IMG/VR virus record: IMGVR_UViG_3300028809_000035
Span: 1 to 41,058 of that record
Length of the DNA: 41,058 nucleotides
Strand: one strand, 5' to 3'
Origin: a virus
Shown in pieces: positions 7,807 to 13,337 of this stretch. A model generated the notes under the pieces. The model did no database searches and was not told the origin of the DNA. It saw only the letters and a list, made by a program, of their open reading frames with translations. The translations under genes were made by a program, and so were the position numbers. Positions within the stretch are counted from its first letter, which is position 1, and each line of letters starts with the position of its first letter.

Positions 7807-7878
7807 TGGCAGATGCGGGCGCCTTCACTGCCCCTCGTGGGCTGCATGACACCGATGCCCGCGGTGATGAATCTGCCA
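7807..7878 (+). ncRNA. Structured leader before the 375-aa recombination-region gene
   Basis: The 153-base gap between two rightward genes holds a long-range stem: TGGCAGAT (7807-7814) pairs with ATCTGCCA (7871-7878), and directly inside it GCGGGC (7815-7820) pairs with GCCCGC (7857-7862), with an eight-base bulge on the 3' side. There is no T run, so it is not a terminator. It could be a regulatory leader or a small RNA. Confidence 0.35.
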
Positions 7879-7930
7879 GGGCCAGGGGTGCGTCTGTAAC
7901 GCGCACTGAATCCCACAAGGAGCTTCTCGC

Positions 7931-9058
7931 ATGAATGAACTCGCCGTCAGTCCCTTCGCCGTGGCCCAGGCCAACGGTGACACCGCCGCAGCGGCGTCCG
8001 CTGCTCACGCTCGCGCGCTGGTCGAGGCGCGGTACGTGGTCGCGCTCAAGCGACCCCGCGACATGGACGCCGTACGCGCCCGCATCCTGAAGGAGTGCAT
8101 GCGACCGAGCTTCGCCGCGGTGGCCCGCTACGTGAAGCCGATCGGCAAGGACCGTTCGAAGTGGCCCACGGGCCCGAGCGTGCGCTTCGCCGAGGCCGCG
8201 ATCCGTGCCATGGGGAACGTGACCGTCGACACCACCACGACGCACGACGACGCCGAGCGCCGCATCGTGCACGTCGAGGTGGTCGACCTCGAATCGAACG
8301 TGCCCTATGGCCTCGACGTGCCCGTCGCCAAGACCATCGAGCGCAAGCGCGCGAAGGAGGGCGACCAGATCGTCGGGCAGCGCACGAACAGCTACGGCGA
8401 GATCGTGTTCATCCTCGTAGGGACCGACGACGACGTTCTGAACAAACAAGCTGCGCTCGTGTCGAAGGCAATCCGCACGCTGGCGCTTCGCCTCGTGCCC
8501 GGCGACCTCATCGACGAGGCCATGGAGCAGATCATGGTCACGCAGAGCACCGAGGACGCGAAAGACCCGGACTCCGCGCGCCGCAAGCTGTTCGACGCCT
8601 TCGGCGCGATCGGCGTGTCGATCGAGCAGCTCAAGCTGTACCTGGGCCACGACGCGAGCACGCTCACGCCGAAGGAGACCAGCGACCTGCGCGCGCTGTA
8701 CGCCGCGCTGCGCGATGGCGAGACGACGTGGCGGGAGGTGATGGACGGGCGCGAGGGTGCGGCCACTGAGGGCGGGACGTCGGCACCGAAGACCAGCGCG
8801 GCCGATGCCGTGGCCGCTCGCCGTGCAGCCAAGCAGAAGGTCGCACAGGCCGAGGTCGACAAGGTGCAAGCGAAGGCGCCGACTCCCGCCCTCGATGACG
8901 CGAGCGCCGCGGTGCTGAAGTACCTGTCCGCGATCGAGAACGCCCCGGACGCCGATGCCGCCGCGCTCACGCTCGACGAGGCGCGCTTCGCCGAACTGAG
9001 CGACGAGGCGATGTCTCAGCTCGGCGCGGCCTACAGCGCGAAGTGGCAGACCTCATGA
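7931..9058 (+). CDS. Conserved phage protein, candidate single-strand annealing protein
   Basis: A 375-residue protein. The core (about 30-270) is well structured, with a KRPRDMDAVRARILKECMRPSFA segment in two parts, a basic GKDRSKWPTGPSVRFAE segment and a LVSKAIRTLALRLVPGDL helix. Residues 270-375 are Ala/Glu-rich and low in complexity with a short helical end. I do not recognise a named domain. Its place behind a RecE-like nuclease and before conserved recombination-region genes is where RecT/Erf/Redbeta-type proteins sit, and the basic core fits nucleic-acid binding, so an annealing role is a reasonable guess. AGGAG precedes the ATG by about eight bases. Confidence 0.6.
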   Translation: MNELAVSPFAVAQANGDTAAAASAAHARALVEARYVVALKRPRDMDAVRARILKECMRPSFAAVARYVKPIGKDRSKWPTGPSVRFAEAAIRAMGNVTVDTTTTHDDAERRIVHVEVVDLESNVPYGLDVPVAKTIERKRAKEGDQIVGQRTNSYGEIVFILVGTDDDVLNKQAALVSKAIRTLALRLVPGDLIDEAMEQIMVTQSTEDAKDPDSARRKLFDAFGAIGVSIEQLKLYLGHDASTLTPKETSDLRALYAALRDGETTWREVMDGREGAATEGGTSAPKTSAADAVAARRAAKQKVAQAEVDKVQAKAPTPALDDASAAVLKYLSAIENAPDADAAALTLDEARFAELSDEAMSQLGAAYSAKWQTS

Positions 9059-9312
9059 ACGCGCCCGGCACCACCCGGCTGTACGTTGTCGCTGCCACCG
9101 ACACGGGCAAGGAGCGAATCATCCGTGCCGAGTCGAAAGCTAAGGCGGTGGCCGCGTCCGCGGTGGCCCGCATCGCCTCGCAGAGCGATCTGGAGCGCCT
9201 GCTGGTCGACGGCGTGTTGCCCGAGAACAGCGAAGCCTTCGAGCGCGCCAACCCTTCACCCACGCGGGCAAAGGCTCGCACCACGACCCACAGGAGCACC
9301 CGCAATGTTTGA
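9055..9312 (+). CDS. Hypothetical protein, 85 aa
   Basis: A small beta-alpha protein: the N-terminal RLYVVAATD...KERIIRAESKAKAV pattern is followed by a helix, and the last 20 residues are basic and disordered. The start overlaps the previous stop (ATGA) and the stop lies eight bases inside the next gene, so the three genes are coupled. No family is recognised; the coupling suggests a recombination-module accessory. Confidence 0.65.
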   Translation: MNAPGTTRLYVVAATDTGKERIIRAESKAKAVAASAVARIASQSDLERLLVDGVLPENSEAFERANPSPTRAKARTTTHRSTRNV

Positions 9313-9874
9313 ACTCAAGACCCCCACCACCGTGCAGCTCGTCAGCGTCACGAACCGCAGCGAGCACCACGGCGAGGAGCTGACCCCGGCAGTGTCCTTC
9401 GGCCTGAAGTGGGAGGGCAGCGCCAGCATTCTCGACACGCTGTGCCCCGAGGTGCGGCCCGTGCTGATCGTGCCGGCGCTGGAGTCGCTCGCGCTGAAGA
9501 CCGTGTGCCAGGGCTGGACCGTGCTGGTCGAGCACGGCATCGACGAGAACGCGCCGATCCGCCTCGGCGCCTGCAAGGTCGACAAGTTCAAGCTCACGCC
9601 GAAGAACGACGGGATGATCGAACTGAAGATGCGCGTGGCGTCGTCGGACCTCGACGCGATGCGCCTCGGCCTCCTCGGCATGAAGGTCGGACAGGAGGTG
9701 GTCGTGAAGATGACGGCGCCGAAGGGCGCGACGATGACCACCACCGATGCCGAGGCGAAGGCGCTGGCGAAGCAGAAGGATCAGGAGGCCGCAGGGCAGA
9801 CCCGCATCGACCAGGCCGACGCCGCGGGCCGCGAGTTCGCGCGCTCGGTGAAGGCGAACGCCGCGCGGGCCTGA
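9305..9874 (+). CDS. Hypothetical protein of the recombination module, 189 aa
   Basis: Residues 1-135 look like a compact beta-rich domain with alternating hydrophobic strands; residues 140-189 are a charged Ala/Lys/Gln-rich helical tail. The protein may be a DNA-binding or annealing accessory judging by position, but no motif shows this. It overlaps the 85-aa gene by eight bases and is followed two bases later by the GTG of the methyltransferase gene. Confidence 0.65.
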   Translation: MFELKTPTTVQLVSVTNRSEHHGEELTPAVSFGLKWEGSASILDTLCPEVRPVLIVPALESLALKTVCQGWTVLVEHGIDENAPIRLGACKVDKFKLTPKNDGMIELKMRVASSDLDAMRLGLLGMKVGQEVVVKMTAPKGATMTTTDAEAKALAKQKDQEAAGQTRIDQADAAGREFARSVKANAARA

Positions 9875-9876
9875 GC

Positions 9877-10614
9877 GTGAATGAGCTGGCTTTGTTCGCG
9901 GGCATTGGTGGCGGCCTGCTCGCAGGCCACTGGCTCGGCTGGCGAGTCGTCTGCGCTGTCGAGGTTGACCCCTACGCCGCAAGCGTACTTGTCGCCCGAC
10001 AGAACGACGGACTTCTCCCGCCCTTCCCGGTTTGGGATGACGTTCGCACCTTTGACGGACGACCTTGGCGCGGCCGTGTTGACGTGGTGTCTGGCGGCTT
10101 CCCTTGCCAGGACATCAGCAAGATCGGAAGCGGCGCCGGCCTCGACGGCGCCCGCTCCGGCCTCTGGCGCGAGTTCGCGCGTGTCGTGGGCGAGGTTCGA
10201 CCCGGCTTCGTCTTCGTGGAGAACAGCCCAGCGCTCCTTGTTCGCGGACTCGGACGACTCCTCGCTGACTTGGCCCGCCTCGGGTATCGCTGCCGGTGGC
10301 GAGTGTTGGGAGCTGCCGATGTCGGCGCCCCGCACGAGCGCAACCGGATCTGGATCGTCGCGGACCTCGAAGGCGGGGCCGCGCTTCCCGACGCCGATCG
10401 CGCGGGACTACCGCAGCGGGAAGGCATCGGCCGCGACGATGGCGAAGAACTGCCGGCCGCTGTCGGAGCACGTTGGTGGGCTGTTGAACCCGACGTGGGT
10501 CGAGTGGCTGATGGGTTTCCCTCCCGGGTGGAGCGGATTCGAGCCCTTGGAAACGGACAAGTACCCGCCTGCGCTGTCGAAGCGTGGCGGTCGTTGACAC
10601 AATCGAGAGCATGA
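9877..10614 (+). CDS. DNA cytosine-5 methyltransferase
   Basis: A 245-residue C5 methyltransferase. Motif I, the SAM site, is LFAGIGGG (6-13); motif IV with the catalytic Cys 77 is GGFPCQDIS; motif VI is VENSP (114-118); motif VIII is APHERNRIWIVA (151-162); and motifs IX/X are represented by RVERIRALGNGQVPA near the C-terminus. The target recognition region is unusually short (about 165-215). The start is GTG, two bases after the upstream stop. The enzyme would methylate C in phage DNA against restriction. The whole gene is overlapped by a second frame starting four bases later. Confidence 0.85.
   Translation: MNELALFAGIGGGLLAGHWLGWRVVCAVEVDPYAASVLVARQNDGLLPPFPVWDDVRTFDGRPWRGRVDVVSGGFPCQDISKIGSGAGLDGARSGLWREFARVVGEVRPGFVFVENSPALLVRGLGRLLADLARLGYRCRWRVLGAADVGAPHERNRIWIVADLEGGAALPDADRAGLPQREGIGRDDGEELPAAVGARWWAVEPDVGRVADGFPSRVERIRALGNGQVPACAVEAWRSLTQSRA
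9881..10597 (+). CDS. Overlapping frame product, methyltransferase-associated protein (possible dual coding)
   Basis: A 238-residue frame lies inside the methyltransferase gene, one base out of phase. It starts with ATG four bases after the other gene's GTG and stays open to almost the same end. Its sequence is not random: it has FDPASSSWRTAQ...TWPASG near the middle, then FPTPIARDYRSGKAS and, near the end, LNPTWVEWLMGFPPGW. I recognise these motifs from a protein family found beside phage cytosine methyltransferases. The same bases encode canonical methyltransferase motifs in the other frame. Function unknown; it may be a genuine overprinted gene. Confidence 0.5.
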   Translation: MSWLCSRALVAACSQATGSAGESSALSRLTPTPQAYLSPDRTTDFSRPSRFGMTFAPLTDDLGAAVLTWCLAASLARTSARSEAAPASTAPAPASGASSRVSWARFDPASSSWRTAQRSLFADSDDSSLTWPASGIAAGGECWELPMSAPRTSATGSGSSRTSKAGPRFPTPIARDYRSGKASAATMAKNCRPLSEHVGGLLNPTWVEWLMGFPPGWSGFEPLETDKYPPALSKRGGR

Positions 10615-10623
10615 GGAGCAACC

Positions 10624-10893
10624 ATGATCGGCACACAACCCACGGGCGCGCTTCCTGGCGTGGTCATCAGCAGCGTCATCAGCGAGGGGCTCACGGTGCG
10701 AGCGAACGGCAAGCCGGCGCGCCTCGCAGTGATCGACGACGAGGGGCACGTACTCGCGAGTGGCGATCAGGTCGCGCGTGAGGCCGAGGCGGTGGCAATC
10801 AACGCCTACCGGAACTTCCTCGAAGGCGAGGGGCGGCTGCGCGTCAGCTCGAAGGCGATCCCCTTCGTGATGCCGCCGGAGGACCGCTCGTGA
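10624..10893 (+). CDS. Hypothetical protein, 89 aa
   Basis: A small protein with a beta-rich N-terminal half (alternating hydrophobic residues through LAVIDDEGHVLASG) and a helix carrying EAVAINAYRNFLEGE. No family is recognised. The start follows the methyltransferase by nine bases with a GAGGAG ribosome site, and the stop overlaps the next GTG start. It is part of the early rightward transcript and ends shortly before the terminator at 11194. Confidence 0.6.
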   Translation: MIGTQPTGALPGVVISSVISEGLTVRANGKPARLAVIDDEGHVLASGDQVAREAEAVAINAYRNFLEGEGRLRVSSKAIPFVMPPEDRS

Positions 10894-11171
10894 GGTATGC
10901 GGTGCGCTGTTGCTGCCAGCCCGAGCGCGTGCTCGGCTGGCTTCACCTCCCGGCCGGCGTGCACACGATCGAGGTGCCCGAGGCGTGCGGCTGGACCTCG
11001 GGGCTCATCGTGCCGCGCGAGTCGCCCCACCGGCATCGCGTCGAGGTGCGTGAGTATCAGCACGAGGACGGCACCCGCGAGTGGGCCGTCTACAGCGAGG
11101 GGCGCGCGCTGGACTTCTGGTCGAAACTGTCGGGCTTCGAGCCGGCCGGCATCCGGCAGGCGTCCAGATAG
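10890..11171 (+). CDS. Hypothetical protein, 93 aa
   Basis: The GTG start is set by a GTGA overlap with the previous gene. The protein has a Cys-rich beginning (three Cys in residues 7-9), a middle containing IEVPEACGW and a beta-rich end with EWAVYSEGRALDFW. No family is recognised. It is the last gene before a strong terminator and so closes the first early rightward block. Confidence 0.6.
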   Translation: MRYAVRCCCQPERVLGWLHLPAGVHTIEVPEACGWTSGLIVPRESPHRHRVEVREYQHEDGTREWAVYSEGRALDFWSKLSGFEPAGIRQASR

Positions 11172-11193
11172 ATGCCATTCAGACCCCAACGAG

Positions 11194-11219
11194 GCCCGGT
11201 TCGCCGGGCTTTTTCTTTT
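11194..11219 (+). terminator. Rho-independent terminator closing the first rightward block
   Basis: The stem GCCCGG/CCGGGC (11194-11199 and 11204-11209) encloses a TTCG tetraloop and is followed at once by TTTTTCTTTT. This is a strong intrinsic terminator, 22 bases after the stop of the preceding gene. It separates the recombination/methyltransferase genes from the small-gene cassette downstream. Confidence 0.9.
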
Positions 11220-11267
11220 ACGCTTTGCGTTAAATAATTCCACCTGCGGTTTACGCATTGCGTTAAA
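11217..11267 (+). promoter_or_regulatory. Two-copy dyad operator and probable promoter of the small-gene cassette
   Basis: TTTACGCTTTGCGTTAAA (11217-11234) and TTTACGCATTGCGTTAAA (11250-11267) differ at one base and lie 33 bases apart, three helical turns. Each is a near dyad (TTTA-CGC...GCG-TTAAA). The first overlaps AATAAT (11233-11238), a good -10 box in the only AT-rich patch nearby; the -35 is weak. A repressor bound to both copies would block this promoter. The first cassette gene starts at 11302. Confidence 0.65.
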
Positions 11268-11301
11268 GTCTAACCATCGCAACACGCAACCGGACCAGAC
11301 C

Positions 11302-11505
11302 ATGACCTCCTTCCCCGTCACCGTTTCCTACCTCAACGAAGCCGGCCAGACCGAGCAGGACACGACCGTGTTTTTCAACGCGGCGAAGGCCAACGCCTTC
11401 TGCGTCGAGGAGATGAAGTGGGAGGGCACCGTTCGCGTTGTCTGCCTGCCGCTCGGCGTGGATGTCGAGGGCGACTACGTCGGCGTCTCGCACACCTTCG
11501 CCTGA
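11302..11505 (+). CDS. Small hypothetical protein, 67 aa (cassette gene 1)
   Basis: A small acidic beta-alpha protein beginning with a strand-like TSFPVTVSYLNEAG and carrying a NAAKANAFCVEEMKW helix. No family is recognised. It is the first gene after the dyad operator. Like its neighbours it lacks a purine-rich ribosome site and starts in a GACCATG context. Size, acidity and position fit a small inhibitor such as an anti-defence protein, but sequence alone does not show it. Confidence 0.65.
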   Translation: MTSFPVTVSYLNEAGQTEQDTTVFFNAAKANAFCVEEMKWEGTVRVVCLPLGVDVEGDYVGVSHTFA

Positions 11506-11567
11506 GTCTTCGAGGCCCGCCACAAAGGGGCCACCTCCAAACACCCGCCACCGACGAAAGCCCGACC

Positions 11568-11774
11568 ATGAACACCGCCACCGCCCTGACCACCGTGAAG
11601 AACACGTTCACCACCTTCGACGGCAAGACGGTCACCCTGGTGGTCGAGCCGAAGGGTGACAAGTTCCGGGTGTCGGCCCGCGACGAAGGCGGCTACCACC
11701 TCCGCTTCATGTTCGGCGTGAAGTACGACACCAGGGCACAAGCCGACGCCGCCATCAACGACTACTGCGCCTGA
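11568..11774 (+). CDS. Small hypothetical protein, 68 aa (cassette gene 2)
   Basis: This protein resembles the preceding one in size and likely fold: a beta-rich N-terminal half (KTVTLVVEPKGDKFRVSAR) and a C-terminal helix (TRAQADAAINDY). The two may be distant paralogues. The start context is CCGACCATG with no clear Shine-Dalgarno. A 62-base gap separates it from gene 1. Function unknown. Confidence 0.65.
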   Translation: MNTATALTTVKNTFTTFDGKTVTLVVEPKGDKFRVSARDEGGYHLRFMFGVKYDTRAQADAAINDYCA

Positions 11775-11805
11775 GACACCGGGCCACCACCAGCGGACCA
11801 CCACC

Positions 11806-12021
11806 ATGAACATTCGCCAGCAGTACCCCGCAGCCTGGGTTCAACGCCTCGACGACGACATCCTCGACATGCCGACCGACTCGGTGTGCGGCGGCGAGTG
11901 TGCCCACGTCATCGGCGCCGCCATCACCTTCCTCGAAGCCTGTCCCGACCTGATGACCGAGGCCCGCGAGGCAGTGGAGCGCGCCGCCCGCCTGCAGTGC
12001 GTGACCCTCTACTTCGGCTGA
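11806..12021 (+). CDS. Small hypothetical protein, 71 aa (cassette gene 3)
   Basis: An acidic, mostly helical protein with four Cys (28, 32, 46 and 65). The start context is ACCACCATG without a purine-rich ribosome site. It sits between two beta-alpha small proteins and the HTH gene. No family is recognised. Confidence 0.6.
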   Translation: MNIRQQYPAAWVQRLDDDILDMPTDSVCGGECAHVIGAAITFLEACPDLMTEAREAVERAARLQCVTLYFG

Positions 12022-12028
12022 CCAGACC

Positions 12029-12250
12029 ATGACCGACATCATCCAACCCAACCCCGACGAGGTGCGCGCGGCCCGCGAGGACGCGAAGCTCGACCGCGCC
12101 TCGGCGGCGTCCCTCGTCCACCTCGGCCACGCCGTGCGTTGGGCCGAGTACGAAACCGGCCAGCGCTGCATCGACACCGCGCGTTGGGAACTGTTCCTGC
12201 TGAAGACCGGGCAGCACCCCGATCAGAAGCTCATCCGCCGCTCGGCGTAA
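12029..12250 (+). CDS. Small XRE-like helix-turn-helix protein, 73 aa (cassette gene 4)
   Basis: The pattern PDEVRAARED...L-x-RASAASLVHLGHAVRWAEYETGQR, followed by ARWELFLLKTGQH, matches a common family of tiny XRE-type regulators on phages and plasmids: recognition helices at about 20-45 and a closing WELFLLK helix. It probably binds the dyad repeats at 11217-11267 and represses its own cassette. A small HTH gene behind several small unknown genes and a dyad operator is the arrangement of aca regulators in anti-CRISPR operons. The start context is CAGACCATG. Confidence 0.7.
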   Translation: MTDIIQPNPDEVRAAREDAKLDRASAASLVHLGHAVRWAEYETGQRCIDTARWELFLLKTGQHPDQKLIRRSA

Positions 12251-12295
12251 CCCGCGGCCCCGGCCGCTTCCCCACCTCAACCTGAGAACCTGACC

Positions 12296-12454
12296 ATGCG
12301 AATCATCCACACCCTCGGCTACGCTTTCGCCGCCCTCTTCGCCGCCGCCATCGGCACCTCCTTCATGGGCAACCCCTCGCTCGTGCAGCGCATCGGCATC
12401 GCGCTCGTGTGCGCCGTCATCGGTGGCTTCGTCGGCTGGAAGCGCAAGTCGTGA
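12296..12454 (+). CDS. Small two-helix membrane protein, 52 aa
   Basis: A short gene with two hydrophobic helices (about residues 6-24 and 32-48) joined by a MGNPS turn and ending in a KRK positive patch, so both ends probably face the cytoplasm. The start context is CTGACCATG. Its stop overlaps the GTG start of the next gene. No family is recognised. Confidence 0.6.
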   Translation: MRIIHTLGYAFAALFAAAIGTSFMGNPSLVQRIGIALVCAVIGGFVGWKRKS

Positions 12455-12639
12455 GCGCCGACCTCGAACGCCCGCCGGCCGTGTGGCGCGTGACCTACTT
12501 CAACCCGGTCACGGACAAGCGGCACGTCCTCATCGACGACATCGACGAGGCCACCGCGGACGCCGTGGTCGCGCGCTTCGGTGACACGGCCGGGCCCTAC
12601 TTCCGACTGCCCGACGTGGCGAAGGAGCAGCGCGCATGA
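12451..12639 (+). CDS. Small hypothetical protein, 62 aa
   Basis: The GTG start is set by a GTGA overlap with the membrane protein gene; its stop overlaps the next ATG. The sequence VWRVTYFNPVTDKRHVLIDDI followed by a helix of acidic character suggests a small two-strand, one-helix fold. No family is recognised. Confidence 0.6.
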   Translation: MSADLERPPAVWRVTYFNPVTDKRHVLIDDIDEATADAVVARFGDTAGPYFRLPDVAKEQRA

Positions 12640-12839
12640 ACATCCTCGGCACCCGCAAGCCCGCACCGCGGCGCCCGAAGGCGTGGGACGTGCCCATGCT
12701 GCACCCCGTCACCGGCTCGCTCCAGTGGACCCTGCGCGCCTACTCGAAGCGCGATGCGCTCGCAGAGCAGGCGCGCAACGTGAGGCCCGACCGCGCGCCG
12801 GGTGAGCTGCGTCCCGTCTTCGGAGGTGCTGGCCGATGA
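12636..12839 (+). CDS. Small basic hypothetical protein, 67 aa
   Basis: A basic protein with a Pro/Arg/Lys-rich N-terminus (residues 6-16) and a central VTGSLQWTLRAYSKRDAL segment. Overlaps on both sides (ATGA) couple it to its neighbours. Its charge could mean nucleic-acid binding, but no motif confirms it. Confidence 0.55.
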   Translation: MNILGTRKPAPRRPKAWDVPMLHPVTGSLQWTLRAYSKRDALAEQARNVRPDRAPGELRPVFGGAGR

Positions 12840-13078
12840 GCGCTCCTGACCCGATCAAGGTGCGCGAGGCGATGCACGCCGCTGCGCTGGCGAACGTCGC
12901 GTACTGGGATGCCATGGAGGTGCTCGCGCACGCCCTCGTGCCCGAAGGCGACCTGGGCGACCGCGCGAACGACAAGATCGTCGACCTCATCGACACCCTC
13001 TCGGTGAGCGTGGGCCAGGACATCGAGGACATCCCGATGGAGAGCGTGCAGCGCGCGATTCACCTCGCGGAAATCTGA
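12836..13078 (+). CDS. Small acidic helical protein, 80 aa
   Basis: An all-helical, strongly acidic protein, the last gene of the cassette before the terminator at 13144. It has no Cys and no membrane segment. The start overlaps the previous stop (ATGA). No family is recognised. The acidity is of the DNA-mimic kind but not extreme. Confidence 0.6.
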   Translation: MSAPDPIKVREAMHAAALANVAYWDAMEVLAHALVPEGDLGDRANDKIVDLIDTLSVSVGQDIEDIPMESVQRAIHLAEI

Positions 13079-13091
13079 CCCCCCCGCGACG

Positions 13092-13131
13092 GACTGGTGC
13101 ACCACACGTCGCACTAGAAATCGCACCAGTC
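13092..13131. repeat. Perfect 9-bp inverted repeat, 22-base spacer
   Basis: GACTGGTGC (13092-13100) is matched by GCACCAGTC (13123-13131). The spacer contains TCGCACTAG, a near copy of the right arm's TCGCACCAG. It lies between the cassette and the serine integrase gene, just before a terminator. It could be a regulatory hairpin or one candidate for the phage attachment site. Confidence 0.55.
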
Positions 13132-13143
13132 GACCCCTTGACA

Positions 13144-13169
13144 GCCCGGCCAGCGCGCCGGGCTTTTTT
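13144..13169 (+). terminator. Rho-independent terminator closing the small-gene cassette
   Basis: The stem GCCCGGC/GCCGGGC (13144-13150 and 13157-13163) has a six-base loop and is followed by TTTTTT. It closes the 11302-13078 cassette and isolates it from the integrase gene. Confidence 0.9.
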
Positions 13170-13337
13170 GTCGCCCGCTATATGAATGGCGGGGAGAGCG
13201 CCGCCGAATTTGCGTCAAGCCACAAAATTCAGGAACGAAGTAACAGTCCCAGGCGGCTTATATTTTCGGACCCCTTCGCCTTCGCAGTTGTTGCCTCATA
13301 TATGATGGCCACGGCTCCACTTACATCTGTCCCGACC
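13170..13337 (+). promoter_or_regulatory. Integrase upstream region
   Basis: The 168 bases between terminator and integrase are AT-richer than their surroundings and hold two -10-like boxes, TATATT (13259-13264) and TATGAT (13301-13306), neither with a good -35 at the usual distance. The integrase frame stays open through here, but the extra residues do not look like part of the enzyme. The integrase promoter is probably here. Confidence 0.4.

Noticed and set aside
13182-13337. Upstream in-frame extension of the serine integrase (52 residues)
   Set aside because: The catalytic motif YARYSS normally lies near the N-terminus, and the extra residues look like translated promoter DNA.
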